64,000 bases of DNA from Salipaludibacillus agaradhaerens (GCF_002019735.1 NZ_KV917378.1:2754869-2818868); one strand, 5' to 3'. Shown: positions 41,709 to 54,193, counted from the first letter of the stretch. Numbers and translations are program-made. The notes: generated by a model not told the origin, from the sequence alone.

Positions 41709-41745
41709 GTTAAATTAAATAGCCCCCCATCGTTCATGGGGAGCT
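41709..41745 (-). terminator. Second hairpin downstream of veg
   Basis: On the minus strand AGCTCCCCAT, loop GAACG and ATGGGGGGCT are followed by ATTTAATTTAAC. It gives a strong stem with a modest T run, in tandem with the hairpin nearer veg. Confidence 0.75.
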
Positions 41746-41767
41746 ACTTTTGCCAGCGATTTCTTTT

Positions 41768-41821
41768 CGATAGCACAAAAAAAAAGCTAAGACGTCATTT
41801 AGATTATTTTTTGCGCTATCG
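41768..41821 (-). terminator. veg terminator
   Basis: On the minus strand CGATAGCGCAAAAAAT pairs with TTTTTTTTTGTGCTATCG. Inside, CTAA and TTAG close a small hairpin directly before a run of nine T. It lies 10 nt after the veg stop. Confidence 0.8.
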
Positions 41822-41831
41822 TGTTCACAAC

Positions 41832-42086
41832 TTAAGCTTCGTCTGCCAGCTCTTCAGGCATCGTTAACTTAACTGTTTCCGTGAGTACGTCAGTATAACT
41901 ATAAGAGAGTCTTTCTACAGAATGTTCACTACGATCCAGTTTGACCGTAAACACTGCAGGATAAATACCTTCCAATAAACCTGAGCGTTCAATCATTTTT
42001 TTACGCCCACCATTTGCTTGAATCGTAATCTTCTTCCCTACATTTGCTTCTAAAACCTGTTTAATCTCCAATAATGTTTTCGCCAT
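41832..42086 (-). CDS. veg: Veg protein, biofilm-related
   Basis: Veg is a small, very abundant protein that in B. subtilis stimulates biofilm genes by acting against SinR. The 84 residues show the family block KKITIQANGGRKKMIERSG (about 18-36) and VERLSYSYTDVLTE near 55-70. The frame extends to 42131, but the ATG at 42086 is the family start. A near-consensus promoter lies 24-52 bp upstream. Confidence 0.95.
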   Translation of the reverse strand: MAKTLLEIKQVLEANVGKKITIQANGGRKKMIERSGLLEGIYPAVFTVKLDRSEHSVERLSYSYTDVLTETVKLTMPEELADEA

Positions 42087-42109
42087 CCACCACACCTCAC
42101 TTAGAGAAA

Positions 42110-42138
42110 AGTATAACACGAAGGTGGACAACTGTCAA
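42110..42138 (-). promoter_or_regulatory. veg promoter (sigma A, near consensus)
   Basis: On the minus strand TTGACA (42138-42133), a 17-bp spacer and TATACT (42115-42110) are seen. The B. subtilis veg promoter is a standard strong vegetative promoter with the same layout. Confidence 0.85.
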
Positions 42139-42224
42139 GCAAAACTAAAATTATAACAATGCGTACCATCAGTGTCAATACATTTCTCATTATTTTTCAT
42201 ATTTATTAGGATGACCTATATTTT

Positions 42225-43127
42225 TTATATTATGTGCCGACCTGAACGACGCTCATTATCATCATGTTTATCTGCAAAGAAAGGGGCTCCTCTTCTCATA
42301 GCGCCTACGGACTCAAGACCGCCTAATCCTTTTTCTCCAGAAAGGGTGGTTTTTAAAATGTCCCATACACTAATTCGGTCTGTAAATGGGGTTAAGCTAA
42401 CTTTCGATACAACATATACAGGGTCCAAGGCGTGAATATTCACTCTTTTAGGTGAGCTTGCAAAATTTGCCCCTGCTTTCAAAATAGATTGAAAATGGGA
42501 CTGACAAGCTCCTGCAAAGATCATAAGATGGTCCATATAAGGCACCATTTTTCGTGCCTCCCGAACGGATTCTGCGAAATACTTAGAATTACGATAAGCT
42601 TTAATATCCGCTTTATCTCCCCGTGATTGAATGTACGCATCATGGCCTGTTATGACAAGCAAGTCAGGTCTGACCATATCGATTAAAGCAGCAATTTGCT
42701 CGGGCATTTCCTTTTCGGGTAAGTAGACACCATACACAGGGACACCGAGTCGGTCATAAACATCCGTACATTTTTTCAAATATAATTGATCACCGTCTAG
42801 GTGAAGAACTTTTCCTGGCATTTCGAAATAAGAGTTTTTTTTTGTGTAGCCCGATGTCATTTCATAGTCATTTTGTTCTCTAACCAGCTTGCGCTCCTGG
42901 CGAAATAAGTGATAGCAGCTGTCTTCTTTGACCTTTTGTTTCTTTTTTCTCTCTTTACGTTCCTCTTCTTGAATAAAGACAAGGTCATCAATTGGAGCAT
43001 CAGCCACAAGACGCACTTCTTCCCCATGTAATTCGGCTATGTCTCCATTTAATTTATGAATTCGGAATAAGACATCACAATCATAAGATGAACGGCCTAC
43101 AATTTGACCCACTTTGAACTCTGCCAT
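42225..43127 (-). CDS. yabG: Sporulation-specific protease YabG
   Basis: YabG is a sigma K-controlled cysteine protease that processes spore coat proteins. The 300 residues fit the family (peptidase U57): FKVGQIVGRSSYDCDVLFRI at the start, VYGVYLPEKEMPEQI near 140, DLLVITGHDAY near 160 and IFAGACQSHFQSI near 208 with the conserved Cys. A TTG at 43130 is in frame, but the ATG at 43127 is placed correctly after AGAAGGAGG. It sits between veg and rsmA. Confidence 0.95.
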   Translation of the reverse strand: MAEFKVGQIVGRSSYDCDVLFRIHKLNGDIAELHGEEVRLVADAPIDDLVFIQEEERKERKKKQKVKEDSCYHLFRQERKLVREQNDYEMTSGYTKKNSYFEMPGKVLHLDGDQLYLKKCTDVYDRLGVPVYGVYLPEKEMPEQIAALIDMVRPDLLVITGHDAYIQSRGDKADIKAYRNSKYFAESVREARKMVPYMDHLMIFAGACQSHFQSILKAGANFASSPKRVNIHALDPVYVVSKVSLTPFTDRISVWDILKTTLSGEKGLGGLESVGAMRRGAPFFADKHDDNERRSGRHII

Positions 43128-43206
43128 CAAAAACGCCTCCTTCTAAGCTAATATATGCAAGGAGACTATAAGGTGCCACGGGAGGCTTATATCGTTACGA
43201 TTCATT

Positions 43207-44656
<1,450 letters not shown>

Positions 44657-45067
44657 GCTATATCCCTTCTTTTCTTGCTGTCTCTCTTGTTTTTCTATTT
44701 GAATCGATTTCATAAACCATCGTTTTATCGTTATTTCCGAACGTTAAGACTCATCCTCACTACAGATGAATTCTTTTCCGAGGGCTTGTCTTCAGCTAAC
44801 TTTATATTATCTATCCGCATATAAATAATATTCAATAGATATTAGTCGTTTTATTGCTTATAAAACGGCCTTTAATTAGGGGCGTTTTACGGACGATTGA
44901 TATATTGTCATTATGGAATTCACTCAAGTAAAATCCAAGATGATGGGCATCAATCAGTATTTTCTCTAAAAAATTTAATTTTTTTTCTTTTTTTCGAAAC
45001 TTTATGATGATCTCTTTCGTCTTTATATATAGAAGCGGTTATTCACCGAGTATGAGAATTGTTATTG
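44657..45067. other. Intergenic region between yabE and rnmV
   Basis: An AT-rich stretch without a recognised gene or RNA. GCCGTTTTATAAGCAATAA on the minus strand near 44853-44871 and nearby AT-rich segments may be the rnmV-rsmA promoter region, but no pair of boxes with proper spacing stood out. Confidence 0.4.
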
Positions 45068-45101
45068 AAAAAAGAAAAACACAGAGGGTAAGCCTCTGTG
45101 C
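45068..45101 (-). terminator. Intrinsic terminator after yabE
   Basis: On the minus strand CACAGAGG, a short loop and CCTCTGTG are followed by TTTTTCTTTTTT. Confidence 0.92.
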
Positions 45102-45116
45102 CATTATCATATCATA

Positions 45117-46346
45117 TTAGTCCAATACACGTAATTCAACTGTTCGTCTTCCAAATGCCCTGACTTGGTCACGATTAGGGATGAATATATCAATTTTATT
45201 ACCTTGAATAGCACCACCCGTATCTCCAGCAATATACGTTCCGTGTCCCTTTACTTCCACACGAGATCCAAGTGGAATAACATTTGGGTCTACAGCAATA
45301 ACGTTAGCATCAGGATTGGCATTTAAATCTATTCCTGTTGACGTCACGCCAGAACATCCATTGCAATTTGCCGTATACGCAGTGGCAGTGAACGTTTTCC
45401 ATTCGTTACTGGAAGAACTGTCACTTGATGAAGAGCCAGAATTTGAAGAGGAATTAGACCCACGTGAGACCGTTTCAGGCGGTTGCTGAGTACCGACAGC
45501 TACTATACGATCTTCACTCTCTTCAACGACATTTTCCTTTACAAGTTCACGAGAAACTTCCTCACCGTTCTCAAAAACAACTTCATAATGCTTTTCTACT
45601 TTTCCTTGCTGTCCCTGTTGCTTCACTTTCTCTGATCCTTTTTCTAATGAAGAATCATTTTCTGTGACAGTCGCAAAGTCTACAGCTTCTTCCACAACAT
45701 CGGTGACCTTTTCTACCCGGATAACATTTATATCCGTCTCTTCTACGAGTCTCTCGTCTTCAGACGGTTCAACGCGGTCCAGTTCTTCTAAGGTGATGCT
45801 TTCTTTTTCTAAAAAGTCAGCGACCGTTGTCGAAGTAGTCCAAAGTGTTTCTTCTTCACCATCAGAAAATAGTGTAACTTGAAATGCCGAATCATAATGG
45901 ATATTTAATCCTTCAACGATTGGCTCTTCCACTGATGGTTTAACATCATCGTATTGCCCCACCTCAATATCCAGTTCATCCATCAATTCGCCAACCGTCT
46001 CACTCGTTGTAAATACGGTATCCTCTTTCTCATCAAGATGGACATAAACTTCTTGGGCGTTTTTATATATGATCGTCATTGTGTCATCTATTGCTGTATC
46101 TGTAGCTGGTTTGATAAGATCATGTTCGCCTATTTCAATGTTTTGTTCATCCAGCACTTCCCCTACCGTTGATGCATGTGTATAGACAGATAGTAATTCG
46201 CCATTTGTTTCAACCATCACTTCTGTCTTTGTAATTTCATAAATAGCTAAGACAAGAACAGTCATCAACGTTAGGACGCCAACACTGGATACGGCAATCT
46301 TCCGCCATGCAAAACGCACAGGAAGCTGCTTTGTCCATTGAATCAT
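45117..46346 (-). CDS. yabE: YabE, cell-wall protein with DUF348, G5 and 3D domains
   Basis: This 409-residue protein is secreted or membrane-anchored by one N-terminal helix (about 14-36). Three DUF348 repeats follow (about 40-210), then a G5 domain (about 215-285), a serine-rich linker and a C-terminal 3D domain with AGDTGGAIQGNKIDIFIP near 370, which holds the conserved aspartates of MltA-like lytic transglycosylases. It resembles resuscitation-promoting-factor-like proteins of Firmicutes and probably remodels peptidoglycan. A full-consensus promoter lies just upstream. Confidence 0.93.
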   Translation of the reverse strand: MIQWTKQLPVRFAWRKIAVSSVGVLTLMTVLVLAIYEITKTEVMVETNGELLSVYTHASTVGEVLDEQNIEIGEHDLIKPATDTAIDDTMTIIYKNAQEVYVHLDEKEDTVFTTSETVGELMDELDIEVGQYDDVKPSVEEPIVEGLNIHYDSAFQVTLFSDGEEETLWTTSTTVADFLEKESITLEELDRVEPSEDERLVEETDINVIRVEKVTDVVEEAVDFATVTENDSSLEKGSEKVKQQGQQGKVEKHYEVVFENGEEVSRELVKENVVEESEDRIVAVGTQQPPETVSRGSNSSSNSGSSSSDSSSSNEWKTFTATAYTANCNGCSGVTSTGIDLNANPDANVIAVDPNVIPLGSRVEVKGHGTYIAGDTGGAIQGNKIDIFIPNRDQVRAFGRRTVELRVLD

Positions 46347-46373
46347 AGTTGAACCCCTCCTTCACGAAAACGA

Positions 46374-46402
46374 ATTATACGCTGCCCCCTTTTTCTTGTC
46401 AA
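46374..46402 (-). promoter_or_regulatory. yabE promoter, exact sigma A consensus
   Basis: On the minus strand TTGACA (46402-46397), a 17-bp spacer and TATAAT (46379-46374) match perfectly. The predicted leader is only about 20 nt, with GGAGGGG as the ribosome site. Confidence 0.9.
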
Positions 46403-46636
46403 CTTTCTCTTTAATAATTCTTTTGATGAGAGACTATCCTGATATCCAGGTAAAAATAACTAAATTCACTCGTATCAATACCTACTTCACTTCCATTCCC
46501 TAATTTTTGTCTGTTTTATTAAATTCATATGTCATCACATATTATCACCCACTATATTGAATTTTTAGTCCTTCAACAAGAGAATCTTATCGACACTCCA
46601 AGAGTATGTCAGCGATGGACATTGTAGAACCCCGAA

Positions 46637-46674
46637 TAAAAAAAACGAATAGGGACAAGTTTGTCACCATTCGC
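46637..46674 (-). terminator. Intrinsic terminator after tatD
   Basis: On the minus strand CGAATGGTGACA and TGTCCCTATTCG form a stem with small mismatches, followed by eight T. It lies 13 nt after the tatD stop. Confidence 0.85.
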
Positions 46675-46686
46675 CATAATTTCATG

Positions 46687-47454
46687 TCAAGATATCCCGA
46701 AAAGTCTTTTAGCATTTTCGGTAGTGATTTGTGCCACTTCCTCATAGGAAAGCTCTTTTAATTCGGCTATTTTTTCGGCTACTAACGTCACATGGGCTGG
46801 TTCATTCCGTTTTCCTCTATAAGGATGCGGGGCGAGGTATGGGGCATCGGTTTCAATAAGCAAGCGGTCCATCGGGATGTTCTTAGCTACTTCTTTCGGC
46901 AGTTTGGCATTCTTAAATGTCACTGGCCCTCCAAATGAAATATAGAAATTCATCTCTAGACATTGTTGCGCAATCTCGCTGTCACCTGCAAAACAATGCA
47001 TAATACCCCCTACCTCTTCCGCTTTCTCTTCTTTTAACACTTGCACAATATCTTCGTGTGCCTCCCTATCATGAATGATGAGCGGAAGTTTTAATTTCTT
47101 TGCTAATTGAATCTGTTTTCTAAATGCCTCTTTTTGGACGTCAACAGGTGATTTATCCCAATGATAATCTAAGCCCGTTTCGCCAATAGCCACTACTTTC
47201 GGGTGCTTAGCCAGCTCCTCTATCCATGTTAAGTACTCATCAGTGAGATCGATGGCGTCTACTGGATGCCAACCGATTGCTGCATACAAAAAATCATAGT
47301 GATCAACTAAGTCCATGGCTTTATTGATTGTTTTTTCGTCAAACCCTACTACAAGCATCATTTCGACACCTGCCTGTTTCGCGTTTTCGATGACGTGATC
47401 CACATCATCTGAAAATTGATCAGCATTTAAATGAACATGTGTATCAAAAAGCAT
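46687..47454 (-). CDS. tatD: TatD-family metal-dependent DNase
   Basis: This TIM-barrel hydrolase (YabD in B. subtilis) has 3'-5' exonuclease activity in relatives. Metal ligands: FDTHVHLNADQF at residues 3-14, GETGLDYH near 92, IIHDREAHEDI near 128, MHCFAGD near 153, and the final LIETDAPYLAPHPYRGKRNEP near 200-220. The length of 255 is standard. It follows metG, as in B. subtilis, with a possible hairpin between them (47479-47516, stem AACGCC/GGCGTT) that lacks a T run. Confidence 0.95.
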   Translation of the reverse strand: MLFDTHVHLNADQFSDDVDHVIENAKQAGVEMMLVVGFDEKTINKAMDLVDHYDFLYAAIGWHPVDAIDLTDEYLTWIEELAKHPKVVAIGETGLDYHWDKSPVDVQKEAFRKQIQLAKKLKLPLIIHDREAHEDIVQVLKEEKAEEVGGIMHCFAGDSEIAQQCLEMNFYISFGGPVTFKNAKLPKEVAKNIPMDRLLIETDAPYLAPHPYRGKRNEPAHVTLVAEKIAELKELSYEEVAQITTENAKRLFGIS

Positions 47455-47568
47455 GGTTTCCTCCTTTTTTAGGTAACAAACGCCCTCCAGATCAAAAATG
47501 ATGCCGGAAAGGCGTTAAATCAGTGCTTTACCAATGTGCTAATTAGTGTGTAATATCGTCACTATCTC

Positions 47569-50020
<2,452 letters not shown>

Positions 50021-50026
50021 ACTCAG

Positions 50027-50055
50027 AATATACCTAAGGGAGAATCAACTGTCAA
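50027..50055 (-). promoter_or_regulatory. metG T-box promoter (sigma A)
   Basis: On the minus strand TTGACA (50055-50050), a 17-bp spacer and TATATT (50032-50027) are seen. Transcription would begin near 50020, at the foot of Stem I. Confidence 0.88.
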
Positions 50056-50270
50056 GATTTCCGTAACTCTCCTTTATTTTAACCTACTTTGTTAAAAAAT
50101 AACTCTTATTCTGTTAAATTGTTCTGTAAAGTGGGTATACCCAAATAGACATTCTTAATCACGGCATTTGACGATCATCAAATAATAGTTCGTTTTTTTA
50201 CAATGAATGTTGTGTCAGTTATTAAAATGTGACAAATCAGATACATTACCGCTAAAACACACTCGATTTT

Positions 50271-50318
50271 TGTCGAAATAGCAAGTATAATGACAGATAT
50301 ACTTAAAAGTGATATAAT
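50271..50318 (+). promoter_or_regulatory. Distal promoter with 0A box upstream of abrB
   Basis: An exact 0A heptamer TGTCGAA (50271-50277, in TTTTTGTCGAAAT) is followed by ATGACA (50290-50295), a 17-bp spacer and TATAAT (50313-50318). It points toward abrB 220 bp away and could be a second abrB promoter or drive a short RNA. A further TATAAT lies at 50286-50291. Confidence 0.6.
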
Positions 50319-50419
50319 GACGTTGTTGTATGAATTTGTATGCCAATAAAAAATAAAGGTGTCTGAATCGGTCTTTTGTACTAATTACTAAAAAATATAA
50401 AATTTTTATCATTTTTTAA

Positions 50420-50471
50420 TTGACTTCTTCTGGAAGAGTTGGTATTCTGAGTTTACAAGAATTTTGTCGAA
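50420..50471 (+). promoter_or_regulatory. abrB: abrB promoter with Spo0A box
   Basis: TTGACT (50420-50425), a 17-bp spacer and TATTCT (50443-50448) are followed by the exact 0A box TGTCGAA (50465-50471) and, 3 nt later, a degenerate one (TGACGCT). The boxes fall just after the start site, as in B. subtilis, where Spo0A~P blocks abrB from this position. Confidence 0.85.
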
Positions 50472-50535
50472 TAATGACGCTGGTTTTATCTCCAGTGAAA
50501 TAGACAAAAATAAAAATTGAGAGGAGATTTATATT

Positions 50536-50823
50536 ATGAAATCTACCGGTATTGTACGTAAAGTTGACGAATTAGGACGCGTGGTTATTCCAATCGAATT
50601 ACGCCGTACTTTGGATATTGCTGAGAAAGACGCTTTAGAAATCTACGTTGATGACGAGCGTATCGTTCTTAAAAAGTATAAGCCAAACATGACCTGTCAG
50701 ATTACTGGGGAAGTTTCTGATGACAACCTTTCTTTAGCAAATGGAAAAATCATTCTAAGCCCAATCGGTGCTAAAGAAATTGTAAGAGAGCTTGAAAACT
50801 ACATTGAAAAGCAAGAAAAATAA
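50536..50823 (+). CDS. abrB: Transition-state regulator AbrB
   Basis: AbrB represses many post-exponential genes until Spo0A~P lowers its level. The 95 residues have the swapped-hairpin DNA-binding domain at the N-terminus (KSTGIVRKVDELGRVVIPIE) and a C-terminal oligomerisation region. A GAGAGGAG site precedes the ATG. It is the only housekeeping gene here on the plus strand, divergent from metG, as in B. subtilis. The sequence is very close to B. subtilis AbrB. Confidence 0.98.
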   Translation: MKSTGIVRKVDELGRVVIPIELRRTLDIAEKDALEIYVDDERIVLKKYKPNMTCQITGEVSDDNLSLANGKIILSPIGAKEIVRELENYIEKQEK

Positions 50824-50835
50824 GTAGATTTTATA

Positions 50836-50876
50836 AAAGAGACCATCCTTTTAAAAGGAGGTCTCTTTATTTGTTT
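50836..50876 (+). terminator. abrB terminator
   Basis: AGAGACC and GGTCTCT flank an inner TCCTTTTAAAAGGA, giving a stem of about 14 bp with one unpaired base, followed by TTATTTG. It begins 13 nt after the stop. Confidence 0.85.
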
Positions 50877-51021
50877 TCCATAAATTCAAATGCTAAGTTT
50901 TTAAGCTTATGCATAAGTCTAACTAAGTTGCCACGCCCTCACCCTCGCCTATAAATAACACCACTCGAATAATATGTTGCTCTTTATCTTGAGCTCATTA
51001 ATAGTCAGTATGCCAAATCGT

Positions 51022-51435
51022 TTAGTAGAGGAGATCAATAAGTTTCCTAGAGGCCTCCTCACTAGCAACATATTCATCTGTACTTTCGCCTATATATTTT
51101 AAAACTATTCTATCTTCATCATTCTTGCCTAGATGAATGCCTTTTTCGGCATTATCATCATATACTAACCACACATCATAATCATAGATTAATTCTTCAT
51201 CACGTTGTTGCCTTTTTTGAGTACTTTTGATAAGTTCTCTGAATATATCAAGCTCTTTCTCTTCCGAAAATAGATGTTCAAACTCTTCATTCAAGGAATC
51301 CAAGGATTTAAACTCAGATAATCGTACTTCTTTTAACTCATCCACTTGCCCTGCATCATACATCGCTTCACCGTTTGCCTGACATGCACTTAAAACAATT
51401 ATCATCAAAAGGTAAGCATAAATGATTCTTTTCAT
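51022..51435 (-). CDS. Predicted lipoprotein, uncharacterised
   Basis: The 137-residue protein has a lipoprotein signal: a basic start, a hydrophobic stretch and the lipobox VLSAC with the cysteine at residue 18. The mature part is acidic and probably helical (about 35-80), followed by DYDVWLVYDDN and IVLKYIGEST. I recognise no family. A good AAGGAGAG site precedes the ATG. It lies between abrB and rsmI, where I know of no such gene in B. subtilis, and is likely an accessory gene. It is convergent with abrB. Confidence 0.75.
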   Translation of the reverse strand: MKRIIYAYLLMIIVLSACQANGEAMYDAGQVDELKEVRLSEFKSLDSLNEEFEHLFSEEKELDIFRELIKSTQKRQQRDEELIYDYDVWLVYDDNAEKGIHLGKNDEDRIVLKYIGESTDEYVASEEASRKLIDLLY

Positions 51436-51712
51436 TCTTAATCTCTCCTTAATAAAAATAAATAAAATACATTTATGTAAAAATTATCCTTAAATATAGT
51501 TCTAATTATACTATGGGTAGAAAGAATATAACATCTGGACTACGTAATGACAGCAAAGATAGCTTAGAAAAACTCTCATTACCTTTTGCGATTATGAGTT
51601 CTAACTACTATAAATCTCGCAAGAATTATAACCCGAGTAAAGAGCAGTCTGCTGTTTATACAAAAAATAAGGACATATTGTCCTCAATTAACTTTTAGGC
51701 TACTTTTACATT
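51436..51712. other. Intergenic region between rsmI and the lipoprotein gene
   Basis: It is AT-rich and contains a 61-codon plus-strand frame (51513-51698) that begins like IS OrfA (MGRKN) but has no ribosome site and no recognisable domain. I see no other feature. Confidence 0.4.
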
Positions 51713-51752
51713 TTAAAAACCATCTCCCACATCACGAGATGAGTTCCCTTTT
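51713..51752 (-). terminator. Intrinsic terminator after rsmI
   Basis: On the minus strand AACTCATCTC and GAGATGGTT form the stem, with GTGATGTGG in the loop, followed by TTTTTAAAATG. It lies about 45 nt after the rsmI stop. Confidence 0.75.
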
Positions 51753-51797
51753 TTACTCGTATTACCCTAACCTAGTCTTCTATAGCAAACAACGTTA

Positions 51798-52694
51798 TCA
51801 TTCCTCTTCCTTTACATGATAAGCTTGATAAACTTCCCGCTTGGGCATTTGTCGGTCTTTGGCTACTTTTTTAATGGCCTCCTTAGAGGTGTCTCCATCT
51901 TTTTCAATATATGTTTCAATGTGACTCATAAGCGTCATATTTTGCCACCATGGTGTTTCTTCTGCCATCGCACGCTCTTCTTCAGAGGCCCCTTCAATAA
52001 CGACGACACATTCTCCTTTGATTTCCGTATTATTAAGGTAGTCTCTTACTTGTTCCATGGTACCGCTTATGATCGTTTCATAGTGCTTCGTTAGTTCTCG
52101 GCATACGACGACTCGTCGATTCCCCATCACTTCATAAACTGCTGATAGCATCTCTTTTAAACGGTGAGGTGCTTCATAAAAAATTAATGTAGAAGGTGTG
52201 GTGACCCACTTTCCCAATTGGACTTTCCGCTGTTTTTTATGGCGGTCCACAAAGCCAATGAATGTAAAATTATCAGTAGGAAGTCCTGACGTCACAAGGG
52301 CCGTCACAGCTGCATTTGCTCCAGGAAGGGCGATAACCCGCAGTTGTTCCTGTCTAAAGCGATGGACGAGGTCTGCCCCAGGGTCGGAAATGGCTGGCAT
52401 GCCAGCATCACTAACAAGTGCCACCATCTCACCATTTTTAACTCGCTGCACAAGTTCATCTTCTCTTTCCCGCTTATTATGTTCATGGTAACTAAGAAGC
52501 GGCGTATCAATCTCAAACTTATGGCATAATTTCTTTGAATGACGCGTATCTTCTGCCGCAATAATATGAGCTTCTTTTAATACCTCAATTGCTCTAAACG
52601 TCATATCCTGCAAGTTACCAATTGGTGTTGGTACAAGATAAAGGGCTCCTTCCTGTTGGTCGTTTTCTAGTATAAAACTTCGTTGCTCATTCAT
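51798..52694 (-). CDS. rsmI: 16S rRNA 2'-O-ribose C1402 methyltransferase RsmI
   Basis: RsmI methylates C1402 in the decoding centre. It is a tetrapyrrole-methylase fold protein with the start GALYLVPTPIGNLQDMTFRA near residue 16, AEDTRHSKKL near 46, VSDAGMPAISDPG near 94 and LPGANAAVTALVTSGL near 124. At 298 residues it is of usual length (YabC). The start overlaps the yazA stop by 4 bp. Confidence 0.97.
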   Translation of the reverse strand: MNEQRSFILENDQQEGALYLVPTPIGNLQDMTFRAIEVLKEAHIIAAEDTRHSKKLCHKFEIDTPLLSYHEHNKREREDELVQRVKNGEMVALVSDAGMPAISDPGADLVHRFRQEQLRVIALPGANAAVTALVTSGLPTDNFTFIGFVDRHKKQRKVQLGKWVTTPSTLIFYEAPHRLKEMLSAVYEVMGNRRVVVCRELTKHYETIISGTMEQVRDYLNNTEIKGECVVVIEGASEEERAMAEETPWWQNMTLMSHIETYIEKDGDTSKEAIKKVAKDRQMPKREVYQAYHVKEEE

Positions 52695-52960
52695 TCCGGA
52701 TTAACCTCCTGCCAACTTTGTATAAGTTGTTCTTTTTCTTTTCGGGTCAACGCCTTTATTTGTCGTTCTCGCTTTAGTGCATCTGATTTAGTTGTGAGAC
52801 ATTGCTCATATACGAGAGAAAGTGGGCCTCGGCCACGTGTATACTTGGCTCCTTTTCCATTCTCATGTACTTTTATTCTCTTACAAATATCTGTTGTGTA
52901 TCCTGTGTAATAAGTATCATCCTTACATTTTAAAACATAAACATAATGCTGATCACTCAT
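52691..52960 (-). CDS. yazA: GIY-YIG nuclease family protein YazA
   Basis: This is a small GIY-YIG domain protein of the UPF0213 type. The signature is VYVLKCKDDTYYTGYTTD near residues 7-24, and the conserved Arg in DICKRIKVHENGKGAKYT follows. The frame reaches 53008, but the ATG at 52960 overlaps the trmN6 stop (ATGAGTGA) and gives 89 residues. An AAAGGAG site is 13 nt upstream. The function in the cell is unknown; relatives are structure-specific endonucleases. Confidence 0.93.
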   Translation of the reverse strand: MSDQHYVYVLKCKDDTYYTGYTTDICKRIKVHENGKGAKYTRGRGPLSLVYEQCLTTKSDALKRERQIKALTRKEKEQLIQSWQEVNPE

Positions 52961-53690
52961 AATGTCTCTTAAACTCCTTTGTATAAGTGTGATCTTCCCC
53001 ATAAACAATCCACGGGGGAAGTACTTTAATACTAGGGCGTCCCTCTTTTACGGCTTCGATTAATACCATATTGGCTTCCTTATTTTTGTTCGGGTGCACA
53101 TATTGTAGTCGCTTAGGCTCTAATTGATACTGTTTCATTATGGTCACGATTTCAACGAGGCGCTCGGGTCGATGAACGAGAGCCACTATTCCTTTCGCCA
53201 TCAATAATTTTGATGCAGCTCTTATAACATCTTCCAGTGTACACATGACTTCATGCCTGGCAATTGAGAGATGCTCATTAAGATTTTTCCCCTTTTCGGC
53301 TGTAACAGGAAAATAAGGGGGATTACATGTCACTATATGATAACTTCCATATGTTACGGTTTCTTGAAGTTCTCGAATATCAGCTTCTATCACATTAACT
53401 TGGTTATGTATGTTGTTATGCCTCATGGATTTCATTGAAAGTTTTGCAAGTAACGGCTGAATTTCTACTGCATCAATAGATGATCTCGTTCTGAGACTCA
53501 TTACAAGAGGCACAGCACCTGTTCCCGTACAAAGGTCAATAATACGGCTCTCCCCACGTTTAGGAAGCGTCACGAATTTAGCTAATAAAATCGCATCCAT
53601 AGAATATGAAAAAATATCTGAACGTTGATAAATTTGGCGTTTCAACCCTGGAAGATAATCAAGCCTCTCGATCGGCATATCCTGTTTCAT
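52953..53690 (-). CDS. trmN6: tRNA1(Val) A37 N6-methyltransferase TrmN6
   Basis: This SAM methyltransferase (YabB) of 245 residues has the nucleotide-binding IIDLCTGTGAVPLV near residue 45 and the N6-adenine signature CNPPYFPV near 120. It would methylate A37 of a tRNA-Val. Its neighbours (yabA upstream behind a terminator, yazA and rsmI downstream by overlap) match B. subtilis. The exact tRNA target is inferred from the family. Confidence 0.9.
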   Translation of the reverse strand: MKQDMPIERLDYLPGLKRQIYQRSDIFSYSMDAILLAKFVTLPKRGESRIIDLCTGTGAVPLVMSLRTRSSIDAVEIQPLLAKLSMKSMRHNNIHNQVNVIEADIRELQETVTYGSYHIVTCNPPYFPVTAEKGKNLNEHLSIARHEVMCTLEDVIRAASKLLMAKGIVALVHRPERLVEIVTIMKQYQLEPKRLQYVHPNKNKEANMVLIEAVKEGRPSIKVLPPWIVYGEDHTYTKEFKRHYE

Positions 53691-53774
53691 TATTTATTAC
53701 TCCTTCACATACATGACTGTTATCGTCTTCTTTTTAATGGAGATAATAGAATTCCCTAGAATATTGATGCAGTT

Positions 53775-53807
53775 AAAAAGCCTTTCCTGTTTATGGAAAG
53801 ACTTTTT
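53775..53807 (-). terminator. Terminator between yabA and trmN6
   Basis: AAAAAGTCTTTCC and GGAAAGGCTTTTT form a 13-bp stem with one mismatch. The A and T ends make it look usable in both directions. Confidence 0.8.
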
Positions 53808-53821
53808 AAGTTTATCACTCT

Positions 53822-54193
53822 TCATTTTTTGTTTAGAAATGACAGGCAGAAGAGACAATCTCCTTCTTTTCGAATGCTACCATAATGTAAATTACAGATA
53901 TGGAAGCCTTCTTCATAAAGACGAGCCAGATTATCGTAACCTTCTCCGAATCCAGCTTGAATTCTGTCGTCCGCAATGCTATTTTCATCGGTGTGATTGC
54001 TCTGGTGTTCTTTAGTTGTTTCTCTCATCATTCGCTCTCGTAAATGATCGTTCTCCATCTGAAGATGGGTATTTTCCTCAAGAAGTAATGCTAACTGATC
54101 CTTCAGCTCCCCTAGTTCATGGTGAAGATCACCGATTCGCTCCTCCATTTGACTGACGCGGGCAAATATCTCATTTTTATTCACGTGTCCCAC
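53822..54193 (-). CDS. yabA: Replication initiation control protein YabA
   Basis: YabA binds DnaA and DnaN and prevents over-initiation. The 123 residues form an N-terminal coiled coil (about 10-60, the tetramerisation zone) and a C-terminal zinc domain with [10 protein letters not shown] and GDCLFCLSF, which supply the His and Cys ligands. It follows ricT and is closed by a terminator. Confidence 0.95.
   Translation of the reverse strand: MGHVNKNEIFARVSQMEERIGDLHHELGELKDQLALLLEENTHLQMENDHLRERMMRETTKEHQSNHTDENSIADDRIQAGFGEGYDNLARLYEEGFHICNLHYGSIRKEGDCLFCLSFLNKK

Noticed and set aside
51513-51698. 61-codon plus-strand frame starting MGRKN, similar to the OrfA start
   Set aside because: The similarity is five residues only, with no ribosome site, no helix-turn-helix and no inverted repeats nearby.
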